NCBI RefSeq assembly: GCF_028553725.1
Contig: NZ_CP067124.1
Span: forward strand, 2,490,001-2,554,000
DNA length: 64,000 bases
Direction: 5' to 3'
DNA from: Paracoccus alcaliphilus
GTDB lineage: Bacteria; Pseudomonadota; Alphaproteobacteria; Rhodobacterales; Rhodobacteraceae
The number at the start of each line of letters is the position of its first letter. The first letter of the stretch is position 1. The translations under genes and the position numbers were made by a program. This document shows positions 35,748-45,344 of the stretch, piece after piece. The notes beneath the pieces are model-generated. The model saw only the letters and a list, made by a program, of their open reading frames with translations, ran no database searches and had not been told where the DNA came from.

Positions 35748-36926
35748 TCAGCTCAGCGCGGCTTTCAGCGCCTCGGCCCGATCGATCCTTTCCCAGCTGA
35801 ATGCCGTCGCTCCGGCCAGCGCATAGGGATCGCGCCCGAAATGGCCATAAGTCGCGGTCGGGCGATAGATCGGATGCAGCAGGTCCAGATCGCGGATGAT
35901 CGCGAAGGGCCGCAGATCGAACACCTCGCGCACCGCGCCGACGATGCGCTCATGCGCCACCGTCTCGGTTCCGAAGGTATTGAGGCTGATCGATGTCGGC
36001 TGCGCCTCGCCGATGGCATAGCTGATCTGGATCTCGCAGCGGCTGGCCAGCCCCGCGGCGACGATGTTCTTGGCCACCCAACGCCCGGCATAGGCGGCCG
36101 AGCGGTCCACCTTGCTCGGGTCTTTGCCCGAAAACGCTCCGCCGCCGTGACGCGCCATGCCGCCATAGCTGTCCACGATGATCTTGCGCCCGGTCAGCCC
36201 GCAATCGCCCACCGGCCCGCCGATGACGAATTTTCCCGTGGGGTTGATGAAATATTTCGTCGCCTCCGTCAGCCATTCGGTGGGCAGCACCGGCTTGATG
36301 ATCTCTTCGATCACCGCCTCGCGCAGGTCGGCCAGAGAGATGTCGGGATTGTGCTGCGTGGACAGCACCACCGTGTCGATGCCTTCGGGGCGGCCATCCT
36401 CTGCATAGCGCAGGGTCACCTGCGATTTCGCATCCGGGCGCAGCCATGACAACGTGCCGTCGCGGCGCACGCGTGCCTGACGCTCGACCAGACGATGCGC
36501 ATAGGTGATCGGCGCGGGCATCAGTACGTCGGTCTCGTCGCTGGCATAGCCGAACATCAGCCCCTGATCGCCCGCGCCCTGTTCCTCAAGGCTTTCGCGA
36601 TCGACGCCCTGATTGATCTCGGGCGACTGCTTGCCGATGATGTTGATGACCGAACAGGTCGCGCCGTCGAAGCCCACATCGGACGAGGTATAGCCGATAT
36701 CGTTGATGACGCTGCGCACGATGGATTCCAGATCGACCCATGCGCTGGTCGTGATCTCGCCCGAGATGATCGCCACCCCGGTCTTGACCATGGTTTCGCA
36801 GGCGACGCGGGCGCGCGGATCCTCGGCCAGAATGGCGTCGAGGATCGCGTCCGAAATCTGGTCGGCGATCTTGTCGGGATGGCCCTCGGACACGGATTCC
36901 GAGGTGAACAGCGAATATTCGGTCAT
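35748..36926 (-). CDS. metK: S-adenosylmethionine synthetase
   Basis: This 392-residue cytoplasmic enzyme makes S-adenosylmethionine from methionine and ATP. Conserved motifs are [33 protein letters not shown] and the P-loop-like [19 protein letters not shown]. It starts 4 bases after the ahcY stop, so both are one transcript: AhcY disposes of the by-product of the methylations MetK supplies. The length is normal. Confidence 0.95.
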   Translation of the reverse strand: MTEYSLFTSESVSEGHPDKIADQISDAILDAILAEDPRARVACETMVKTGVAIISGEITTSAWVDLESIVRSVINDIGYTSSDVGFDGATCSVINIIGKQSPEINQGVDRESLEEQGAGDQGLMFGYASDETDVLMPAPITYAHRLVERQARVRRDGTLSWLRPDAKSQVTLRYAEDGRPEGIDTVVLSTQHNPDISLADLREAVIEEIIKPVLPTEWLTEATKYFINPTGKFVIGGPVGDCGLTGRKIIVDSYGGMARHGGGAFSGKDPSKVDRSAAYAGRWVAKNIVAAGLASRCEIQISYAIGEAQPTSISLNTFGTETVAHERIVGAVREVFDLRPFAIIRDLDLLHPIYRPTATYGHFGRDPYALAGATAFSWERIDRAEALKAALS

Positions 36927-36930
36927 GGGA

Positions 36931-38322
36931 TCAATACCGGTAATGGTCGGATTTGAAGGGGCCTTCGGGCGTCACGCCGATATAATCGGCCTGCTCGCGC
37001 GACAGTTGTGTCAGCTTTACCCCGATCTTGTCCAGATGCAGGCGCGCGACCTTTTCATCCAGCGCCTTGGGCAGGATATAGACGCCGGGCGCGTAGTCGT
37101 CGCCCTTGGTCCACAGCTCGATCTGCGCCAGCACCTGATTGGTGAAGCTGGCCGACATCACGAAACTGGGGTGGCCGGTGGCATTGCCAAGGTTCAGCAG
37201 GCGGCCCTGGCTCAGCAGGATGATGCGGTTGCCCGAGGGCATCTCGATCATGTCCACCTGATCCTTGACGTTGGTCCATTTGTGGTTCTTCAGCGCGGCG
37301 ACCTGAATTTCATTGTCGAAATGGCCGATATTGCCGACGATGGCCATGTCCTTCATCTCGCGCATATGCTCGATGCGGATCACGTCGCGGTTGCCGGTGG
37401 TGGTGACGAAGATATCGGCCGAGGCGACGACATCCTCCAGCAGCACCACCTCGAACCCGTCCATCGCGGCTTGCAGGGCGCAGATCGGATCGACCTCGGT
37501 CACCTTGACGCGCGCGCCGGCACCTTGCAGCGACGCCGCGCAGCCCTTGCCCACATCGCCATAGCCGCAGACCACGGCGACCTTGCCCGCCATCATCACA
37601 TCGGTCGCCCGGCGGATGCCATCGACCAGCGATTCCTTGCAGCCGTATTTGTTGTCGAATTTCGACTTGGTGACGCTGTCGTTCACGTTGATTGCCGGGA
37701 AGGGCAGCAGCGCCTTCTTGTGCAGATCATACAGGCGATGCACGCCGGTGGTGGTTTCCTCGGACACGCCCTTGATCGCATCGCGCTGACGGGTGAACCA
37801 GCCGGGGCTTTCCGCCAGCCGCTTGCGGATCTGGGCAAACAGCGCCTCTTCTTCTTCGCTGGTCGGCACGTCGATCAGGCCGGTCTCACCGGCCTCGACC
37901 CGCGCGCCCAGCAGCACATACATGGTCGCGTCGCCGCCGTCGTCCAGGATCATGTTCGCCGCGCCATCCGCGAACTGGAAGATCCGGTCGGTATAGGACC
38001 AGTATTCCGCCAGCGTCTCGCCCTTGATCGCGAAAACCGGCACGCCGGTCGCGGCAATCGCCGCCGCCGCGTGGTCCTGCGTGGAATAGATGTTGCACGA
38101 CGCCCACCGCACATCCGCGCCAAGCGCCACCAGCGTCTCGATCAGCACCGCCGTCTGCACCGTCATATGCAGGCTGCCCGCGATCCGCGCGCCCTTCAGC
38201 GGCTTGGCCTCGCCATATTCGTCGCGAAGCGCCATGAGGCCCGGCATCTCGGTCTCGGCGATATCCAGTTCCTTGCGGCCAAATCCGGCAAGGCTGATGT
38301 CCTTGATGATATAGTCGGTCAC
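36931..38322 (-). CDS. ahcY: Adenosylhomocysteinase
   Basis: This 463-residue NAD-dependent enzyme hydrolyses S-adenosylhomocysteine to adenosine and homocysteine, relieving inhibition of methyltransferases. Motifs seen are [15 protein letters not shown], the NAD-binding [18 protein letters not shown] and the terminal [12 protein letters not shown], the standard C-terminus. Translation starts at GTG 38322. The upstream leader carries two stem-loops. It is the first gene of an ahcY-metK operon. Confidence 0.95.
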   Translation of the reverse strand: MTDYIIKDISLAGFGRKELDIAETEMPGLMALRDEYGEAKPLKGARIAGSLHMTVQTAVLIETLVALGADVRWASCNIYSTQDHAAAAIAATGVPVFAIKGETLAEYWSYTDRIFQFADGAANMILDDGGDATMYVLLGARVEAGETGLIDVPTSEEEEALFAQIRKRLAESPGWFTRQRDAIKGVSEETTTGVHRLYDLHKKALLPFPAINVNDSVTKSKFDNKYGCKESLVDGIRRATDVMMAGKVAVVCGYGDVGKGCAASLQGAGARVKVTEVDPICALQAAMDGFEVVLLEDVVASADIFVTTTGNRDVIRIEHMREMKDMAIVGNIGHFDNEIQVAALKNHKWTNVKDQVDMIEMPSGNRIILLSQGRLLNLGNATGHPSFVMSASFTNQVLAQIELWTKGDDYAPGVYILPKALDEKVARLHLDKIGVKLTQLSREQADYIGVTPEGPFKSDHYRY

Positions 38323-38422
38323 GACGCCTGTCTCTTTTTCTGTCTGTGTTCGCCGACAGGAGATAGCGCAACCGGCCCCGGACAGGAAGGCCCGATACCG
38401 GAAGGGCGGGACGGGCCAAGTC

Positions 38423-38482
38423 GGCTGCGGCAGAACCCCAGATCTGCCGCAGCCCGGAAAGAGACAGTTGCTGCCCTTTCCG
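38423..38482 (-). promoter_or_regulatory. Two abutting stem-loops in the ahcY-metK leader
   Basis: On the transcribed strand, the first hairpin pairs CGGAAAG with CTTTCCG (7 bp, 14-base loop; 38482-38455). The second, directly abutting, pairs GGCTGCGGCAGA with TCTGCCGCAGCC (12 bp perfect, 8-base loop; 38454-38423). They lie 100-160 bases before the ahcY start. No T-run follows. I could not match them to the SAM/SAH, SAH or SAM-II riboswitch consensus. The rest of the 448-bp gap 38323-38770 shows no gene and must contain the ahcY promoter. Confidence 0.5.
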
Positions 38483-38770
38483 TGACGTCAGCGGTCGCGC
38501 CGCCGATCCCGACCCGCCGTTCACAGCCCGCCGCAATGCGCAACGGGGAATGGTTCTGGCGGGCAACAGAACGAAACCCGAGCAAGGATGATTTTGCGCC
38601 CTTACCCGAGGGAAGGCAAAGGGAATAAACGACAAATCGACCGCGAGTCACGACAATATCACAACCCGGCATGGTTGCAGCGTGACGAGCGTCCCGGTTC
38701 CGGGTGGTTTCGCAATCGGCAGGGCCAGACGCCGCCCTGCCGTGATTCGCCGGGCCGGTCGATCCTTCGG

Positions 38771-39409
38771 CTACCGGGCCGGGTCGCGCGGCATCGAGCC
38801 CCGCGCGGTGCGCAGCACATAATCATGCAGCGCCTGTCGCGCGGCCTCCATCGGGGGGATCTCGGGATACCATTCGGCCATCCGCCCGTCCACGACCATC
38901 CGCGCCAGCCCATAGGCAAAGCTGCGCCCCGAGATCACCATCAGCGCGATATTCTCATCCGCCGCCAGACGCCCGCTGTCGCGCGCCCGTTCCAGCATCT
39001 TGAACATCAGATCCCGCATCGCATCGTGATAGCGTTTCAGGCGCGGACTGCCGACCAGCTGGACCAGTTGCCCGCCCGAGATCAGGCGGAAATAGGGCTC
39101 ATTCGTCACCGCCCAGTCGATATAGGCCTCGCCCAGAGCCCCGAACTGGGCCATGGAATCATCGGGATCGACCTTGACGACCGCCCGGATGCAGGCGTCG
39201 TTCAGCCACAGCAGGGCGCACTCTGCGGCTGCCTCGTAAACTTCGCGGCTGTCGGCGAACAGCGCCCGGGCCTGCTGTTCCTCGACCCCGGCCTCTTGCG
39301 CGATCTCGTCCAGTTCGGGAACGCGGATGGCGGGATGATGCAGCAGGCGCATCGCTGCATCAAGAAGCCGGTTATGTTCGCTGCTTCCGTCCGGTTTCTG
39401 ATGATACAT
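38771..39409 (-). CDS. TetR-family transcriptional regulator
   Basis: This 212-residue protein has an N-terminal TetR helix-turn-helix (LLDAAMRLLHHPAIRVPELD, IAQEAGVEEQQARALFADSR) and a C-terminal ligand-binding domain of the WHG type (ECALLWLNDACIRAVVKV, YFRLISGGQLVQLVGSP). ATG 39409 with GGGGAAACG upstream is preferred; an in-frame ATG at 39493 would add 28 proline/cysteine-rich residues. Its targets are unknown; no efflux gene is adjacent. Confidence 0.8.
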   Translation of the reverse strand: MYHQKPDGSSEHNRLLDAAMRLLHHPAIRVPELDEIAQEAGVEEQQARALFADSREVYEAAAECALLWLNDACIRAVVKVDPDDSMAQFGALGEAYIDWAVTNEPYFRLISGGQLVQLVGSPRLKRYHDAMRDLMFKMLERARDSGRLAADENIALMVISGRSFAYGLARMVVDGRMAEWYPEIPPMEAARQALHDYVLRTARGSMPRDPAR

Positions 39410-39836
39410 TATCGTTTCCCCGTGCAGGGTCTGAGGTGCTGGCAGGACCGGGCATGGATGCCGCGCGACCGCGCAGGCGTCACGTCCATGCAAACCCGGA
39501 TAAGCTGGCGGAAACCGTCAAGCAGATGCAGTACAACCACAACCCGAGAAAAATTCAATCCGCAAGCCATAAGGTTGAACGATTTTCGGCGGATGCGGGT
39601 TCCGGCGCGGTATGTCAGGAAAAAACCGATCAGGGCTGGCCGCGCGGGGGCGGCTGGCTTTGCTGTATCGTCATACTGCCCGGCTGGTTCCGGGCGGCTC
39701 AGGGGTGGATGCTCCACCGGGACGAATCCGACATTCCGACAGCTCCATCAAGGGCCGCAGATTGGTCTGCAGCCCGATGATATCGCAAACAGGGTCGTCG
39801 TGACAGTCAGCTTTTTGGGCAGGTAAGCCCGGGCGG
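39410..39836. other. 427-bp non-coding gap between tetR-type gene and typA
   Basis: No gene supported. It contains the promoter region of the TetR-type gene at its left and the 3' flank of typA at its right; short frames on both strands lack ribosome-binding sites. Confidence 0.4.
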
Positions 39837-41657
39837 TCAGCCTTCGGCGCGGGCCTGCCGCTTGCGTTCATGCGGGTCAAGAAACCGCTTGCGCAACCGG
39901 ATGTTCCTGGGCGTCACCTCGACCAACTCGTCGTCGTTGACATAGGCGATGGCCTCTTCCAGCGACATCCGCACCGGCGGCGTCAGGCGCACGGCCTCGT
40001 CAGTGCCCGAGGCGCGGACGTTGGTCAGCTTCTTGCCCTTCAGCGGGTTCACTTCCAGATCGTTGTCGCGGGAATGTTCGCCGATAATCATGCCCTGATA
40101 CAGCTGTTCCTGCGCGCCGATGAACATCTTGCCCCGGTCTTCCAGGTTCCACAGCGCATAGGCGACGGAAACGCCGTCCTCCATGGAAATCAGCACGCCC
40201 TGACGGCGGCCCTGAATGGCGCCCTTGAAGGGCACCCAGCCATGGAAGATCCGGTTCAGCACGCCATTGCCGCGCGTGTCGGTCATGAATTCGCCGTGAT
40301 AGCCGATCAGCCCGCGCGACGGCACATGCGCGACGATCCGGGTCTTGCCGGCACCTGCGGGGCGCATGTCCACCATCTCGCCCTTGCGGTCGCCGGTCAG
40401 CTTTTCGATCACCACGCCGGTATAGTCGTCATCCACATCGATGATGACCTCTTCGACCGGTTCCAGCCGTTCGCCGTCCTGTTCCTGATAGATCACCCGG
40501 GGACGAGAGATCGACAGCTCGAACCCTTCGCGGCGCATGTTCTCGATCAGCACGCCCATCTGCAATTCGCCGCGACCCGAGACCACGAAAGCCTCGCCGC
40601 CCGGGGTATCCTCGACCTTGATGGCGACGTTCGATTCGGCCTCTTTCATCAGGCGTTCGCGGATGACGCGGGACTGCACCTTCTTGCCGTCCTGACCGGC
40701 CAGAGGGCTGTCATTGATGCCGAAGGTCACGCTGATGGTGGGCGGATCGATGGGTTGCGAGGGCAGGGCGCTGTCCACCTCGGGGGCGCAGATCGTGTCG
40801 GCCACGGTGGCCTTGGCCATGCCCGCCAGCGTGACGATATCGCCTGCCTCGCCCAGATCGATGGGTTGCTGGTTCAGCCCGCGAAAGGCCAGAACCTTGC
40901 TGACGCGGAACTGTTCGACCCGGTCGCCTTCGCGCGACAGGGCCTTGACGGTATCGCCCGCCTTGACGCGGCCCGCCTCGATCCGGCCGCTCAGCAGGCG
41001 GCCAAGGAAGTTGTCGGCGCCAAGCGTGACCGCCAGCATCTGGAACGGCTCGTCCTGACGTGCGATCTGCTTGGGCTGCTGCACATGTTTCAGGATCAGG
41101 TCGAACAGCGCCGTCATGTCCTTGCGCGGACCGTCCAGCGCCTCGTCCGCCCAGCCGCCGATGCCCGAGGCATAGAGATGCGGGAAATCCAGCTGTTCGT
41201 CATTCGCGCCAAGATTGGCGAACAGATCGAACACGTCGTTCAGCGCGTCGTCGGGTTCGGCGGCGGGCTTGTCCACCTTGTTCAGGATGACGATCGGGCG
41301 CAGCCCAAGCGCCAAGGCCTTGGCCAGCACGAATTTCGTTTGCGGCATCGGACCTTCGGCGGCATCGACCAGCAGGCAGACGCCATCGACCATCGACAGG
41401 ATGCGTTCGACCTCGCCGCCGAAATCGGCGTGGCCGGGCGTATCGACGATATTGATCCGCGTGCCCTTCCATTCGACCGAGGTGGCCTTGGCCAGAATGG
41501 TGATGCCGCGCTCTCGCTCGATATCGTTGCTGTCCATGACCCGCTCGGCCACGGCCTGATTTTCGCGGAAAGAGCCCGACTGTCTCAGCAGCTGGTCCAC
41601 AAGCGTCGTCTTGCCGTGGTCCACGTGGGCGATGATGGCGATATTGCGGATGTCCAT
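39837..41657 (-). CDS. typA: Ribosome-associated GTPase TypA/BipA
   Basis: This 606-residue translational GTPase has G1 [16 protein letters not shown]3 [14 protein letters not shown] and G4 NKVDK, followed by EF-G-like domains II, III and V and the BipA-specific C-terminal domain ([20 protein letters not shown]). It assists ribosome assembly and stress adaptation. The basic tail ([18 protein letters not shown]) is usual. Stands alone between flanking genes. Confidence 0.95.
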   Translation of the reverse strand: MDIRNIAIIAHVDHGKTTLVDQLLRQSGSFRENQAVAERVMDSNDIERERGITILAKATSVEWKGTRINIVDTPGHADFGGEVERILSMVDGVCLLVDAAEGPMPQTKFVLAKALALGLRPIVILNKVDKPAAEPDDALNDVFDLFANLGANDEQLDFPHLYASGIGGWADEALDGPRKDMTALFDLILKHVQQPKQIARQDEPFQMLAVTLGADNFLGRLLSGRIEAGRVKAGDTVKALSREGDRVEQFRVSKVLAFRGLNQQPIDLGEAGDIVTLAGMAKATVADTICAPEVDSALPSQPIDPPTISVTFGINDSPLAGQDGKKVQSRVIRERLMKEAESNVAIKVEDTPGGEAFVVSGRGELQMGVLIENMRREGFELSISRPRVIYQEQDGERLEPVEEVIIDVDDDYTGVVIEKLTGDRKGEMVDMRPAGAGKTRIVAHVPSRGLIGYHGEFMTDTRGNGVLNRIFHGWVPFKGAIQGRRQGVLISMEDGVSVAYALWNLEDRGKMFIGAQEQLYQGMIIGEHSRDNDLEVNPLKGKKLTNVRASGTDEAVRLTPPVRMSLEEAIAYVNDDELVEVTPRNIRLRKRFLDPHERKRQARAEG

Positions 41658-41810
41658 AGGGGCCTTCTTGAGCGTTTCGCGGCTGCCCTAACGCGGCAAG
41701 CCCGAAATGACCAGTTAAAAACGCCGAAAACAACGACCGGGCGACCTGCCGTTCACCTCGCCGTCATATGTGCCCGCTTATTTCGCAACCGGCCCGTCAG
41801 GGGTGCGGGC

Positions 41811-41846
41811 CGCCGCGCCTGTCGGGGACGGGCGCGGTGGCGGCAT
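41811..41846. terminator. GC-rich imperfect stem-loop
   Basis: GCCGCCGCGCC pairs with GGGCGCGGTGGCGGC with one bulge or wobble around a loop of about 10 bases. It lies downstream of the 24-codon gene (minus strand). No clear T-run; termination is plausible but unproven. Confidence 0.35.
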
Positions 41847-41861
41847 AAGGTGTTTTGCCCC

Positions 41862-41936
41862 TCAGCGCAGGCCGAGGAAGGACAGGATGAACAGGACGAT
41901 GACCACCAGGCCGACAATATAAATGATCGAATTCAT
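41862..41936 (-). CDS. 24-residue membrane protein
   Basis: ATG 41936 follows GAGGAGAGTGTC. The product is one hydrophobic helix, MNSIIYIVGLVVIVLFILSF plus LGLR. Near-identical mini-proteins recur in Rhodobacteraceae genomes, in my recollection, always unannotated or hypothetical. The strong ribosome-binding site and the all-helix composition support a real gene. Role unknown. Confidence 0.6.
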   Translation of the reverse strand: MNSIIYIVGLVVIVLFILSFLGLR

Positions 41937-42067
41937 GACACTCTCCTCGGTTATTACGGTGACGGGCCGTTTCGCCCGTCGCTTGTCAGTGCAACGAATC
42001 CCGCTTGCGCCCGGTTCCTTGGCTGCCTGCATTTCGCGACATGCAGCCGCCGCCGTCAATGGGGCAA

Positions 42068-42823
42068 TCACCTGCGCGGCAGCCAGTCCAGCCCATCCTC
42101 GGTATGGTTTTCGGGTTCATATTCGGCGCTGATCCAGCCGCGATAGCCGCTGGCCTCGACCAGCGCGAAGAACGCCGGATAGTCGATCACGCCGCAGCCC
42201 GGCTCGTGCCGGCCCGGGCAGCCCGCGATCTGGATATGACGCACCTGAGCGGCCACCCGCTGCCATGTCGCCGCGACATCCCCGGTGATCATCTGCGCGT
42301 GATAGGCGTCGAATTGCAGGCCCAGATTGGCGGCGCCGACCTCGGCGATGATCTCGACAGCCTGATCGAAGTCATTGAGGAAATAGCCGGGCATGTCGGT
42401 CGGGTTCAGCGGCTCTATCGTCAGGCTGGCATGGGGCGCGCGTTCGGTGGCCCAACGCAGGTTCTCGACAAAGACACGGTGCGCCTCGACGCCCTGTGCC
42501 GTGCCCGCCATCACATGGATATGCGTCGCGCGCAACGCCTGCGCGAAACGCAGCGCGCGGTCGAAATCGCTGCGGAAGCGTTCTTGCTGGTCTGGCTGGG
42601 CGGCAAAGCCGCGCGGGCCGCCTGCCCAGTTCGGCGGCGGGCAGTTCAGCAGCACCATCTCGACCCCGGCGGCGATTGCGCCACGGGCCAGTTCCTTGGC
42701 GGCGATGTCATAGGGAAACAGGATCTCGACCCCGGTGAACCCGGCATGGGCGGCGGCGGCGAAACGGTCCTGCATCGGCAGTTCCGTGAACAGCATGGTC
42801 AGATTGGCGGCGAAACGCGGCAT
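42068..42823 (-). CDS. hyi: Hydroxypyruvate isomerase
   Basis: This 251-residue TIM-barrel enzyme of the xylose-isomerase-like family interconverts hydroxypyruvate and tartronate semialdehyde in glyoxylate metabolism. Motifs: MPRFAANLTMLFTELPMQDR, HVMAGTAQGVEA, TIEPLNPTDMPGYFLNDF and QFDAYHAQMITGD, with the metal-binding Glu and His residues. It follows the DUF1285 gene by 7 bases on the same strand. ATG 42823 gives the canonical N-terminus. Confidence 0.9.
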   Translation of the reverse strand: MPRFAANLTMLFTELPMQDRFAAAAHAGFTGVEILFPYDIAAKELARGAIAAGVEMVLLNCPPPNWAGGPRGFAAQPDQQERFRSDFDRALRFAQALRATHIHVMAGTAQGVEAHRVFVENLRWATERAPHASLTIEPLNPTDMPGYFLNDFDQAVEIIAEVGAANLGLQFDAYHAQMITGDVAATWQRVAAQVRHIQIAGCPGRHEPGCGVIDYPAFFALVEASGYRGWISAEYEPENHTEDGLDWLPRR

Positions 42824-42830
42824 CGAAACC

Positions 42831-43379
42831 TCAGGATTCCAGTGCGAAGAACTGTCCGGCGGAATGCAGGCCGATCCGGCCCTCGGGGCCTTCATTCGCC
42901 GCCGCCGCCAGACGATAGAAGGTCTTGCGGTCGATCAGCGCCTCCAGCCCCGCGCGCACCATCACATAGGGGCGCGGCTGCACCCCGTTGCCGCGCATGA
43001 TGATCGGGTGATCGGCATCCGCCGTCACCTGATCGCCGACATTGGTGGTGAATGTGACGCGGTCGCGGGAAATATCGGCATCCACGGCCAGAAACGGCGC
43101 GTCCACGACGCGGATGCCGACCTTCTCGGCCGGGGTGACCAGAAAGTAACGGTCGCCCTCGCGTTTGAGGATGGTCGAGAACAGCCGCACCATCGCGGGC
43201 CGTCCGATGGGCGTGCCCTCGTAAAACCAGCTGCCATCGGCGCGGATTTCCATGTCCAGATCGCCGCAGAAGGGCGGGTTCCACAGATGCACAGGCGGCA
43301 ATCCGCCATCCTTTGCCGCCGTGGCTGCGGCGGCGGCAATGCCTTCCGCTCTCATGTTTTTGTCAGAGTTACTGGCCAT
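42831..43379 (-). CDS. DUF1285 protein
   Basis: This 182-residue cytoplasmic protein contains the DUF1285 signature: PPVHLWNPPFCGDLDMEIRA, DGSWFYEGTPIGRPAMVRLF, and LVTPAEKVGIRV. The family has a structure of two similar sub-domains but no known activity. It diverges from the MoxR gene across 62 bases, which must contain both promoters. Confidence 0.85.
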   Translation of the reverse strand: MASNSDKNMRAEGIAAAAATAAKDGGLPPVHLWNPPFCGDLDMEIRADGSWFYEGTPIGRPAMVRLFSTILKREGDRYFLVTPAEKVGIRVVDAPFLAVDADISRDRVTFTTNVGDQVTADADHPIIMRGNGVQPRPYVMVRAGLEALIDRKTFYRLAAAANEGPEGRIGLHSAGQFFALES

Positions 43380-43441
43380 TGGTTGTGGTCGCCCGTCAAA
43401 TGGTTGCCTATGCTGGTCTAGAGCAGCAGAAGGGCATTGTC

Positions 43442-44449
<1,008 letters not shown>

Positions 44450-44459
44450 GGTCTGCCAT

Positions 44460-45344
44460 TTGCCGCTGAATACCGTGCCTTTGACACCTGCCGAACTGCA
44501 AGCGCGCGCCAATGCGGCCAGCGCCCATCTGCCCGGCCTGATCCTGTCGGCCGAACGGCTGGCGGCGATGGTCGCGCCGGGCGCGCATGGGCTGCGCCGC
44601 GCCGGTCCGGGCGAGGATTTCTGGCAATATCGCCCCGCCACGCAGGGCGATACCGCGCGGGCCATCGACTGGCGCCGCTCGGGCCGGTCGGATGCGCAAT
44701 TCGTCCGCGACCGAGAGGCGCAGACGGCGCAATCCGTCGCGATCTGGGTATCGAACGGGCAGGGGATGCAGTTCACCGGCGGCGCGGATCGTCCGACCAA
44801 GGCCGCGCGGGCGCGGCTGCTGGCGCTGGCGCTGGCCATGGTGCTGCTGCGCGGTGGCGAAAAGGTGGGGTTGCTGGGGCAGCCGCTGCGCTCGGGACGG
44901 ATGCAGGCCGGGCGTCTGGCCGAGGCGCTGCTGACCATGACCGCCGGCGCGGGCGACGACGACCAGCCCGATGCCGACACGCTGCGCCCGGGTCAGCGGC
45001 TGGTGCTGATCGGCGATTTCCTTGAACGTCCCGACTGGCTGCCCGGGGTGCTGTCACGGGCCAGCGCGATGGGCGCGCGGGGGGCGATGCTGCAACTGCT
45101 GGACCCGGACGAGGAGGCGTTTCCCTATCAGGGGGCGGTGGTGTTCCGCTCGGTCTCCGGGGCGTTCAGCCATGACAGCCGCGATGCCGGGGGGCTGCGC
45201 GACGCCTATCGCCAGCGGCTGGCCGAACGGCGCGACTGGCTGGCGGCACAGGCAACGGGGGCGGGCTGGCATTTCGGCCATCACCGCACCGATCATGCGC
45301 CCGCCGTCGTGCTGGAATGGCTGTATCAGGTGCTGGGGGACTGA
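44460..45344 (+). CDS. DUF58 protein (MoxR-operon component)
   Basis: This protein of about 294 residues has the DUF58 core GEDFWQYRPATQGDTARAID, WRRSGRSDAQFVRDRE. TTG 44460 follows GAGG at 44447-44450 just behind the MoxR stop; no better start exists. DUF58 proteins are VWA-like and act with MoxR. It overlaps the next gene by one base (TGATG). Confidence 0.85.
   Translation: MPLNTVPLTPAELQARANAASAHLPGLILSAERLAAMVAPGAHGLRRAGPGEDFWQYRPATQGDTARAIDWRRSGRSDAQFVRDREAQTAQSVAIWVSNGQGMQFTGGADRPTKAARARLLALALAMVLLRGGEKVGLLGQPLRSGRMQAGRLAEALLTMTAGAGDDDQPDADTLRPGQRLVLIGDFLERPDWLPGVLSRASAMGARGAMLQLLDPDEEAFPYQGAVVFRSVSGAFSHDSRDAGGLRDAYRQRLAERRDWLAAQATGAGWHFGHHRTDHAPAVVLEWLYQVLGD

Noticed and set aside
38323..38770. 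Known SAM/SAH or SAH riboswitch upstream of ahcY-metK
   Set aside because: The conserved core sequences I know for these classes are not present on the transcribed strand; only unassigned hairpins remain.
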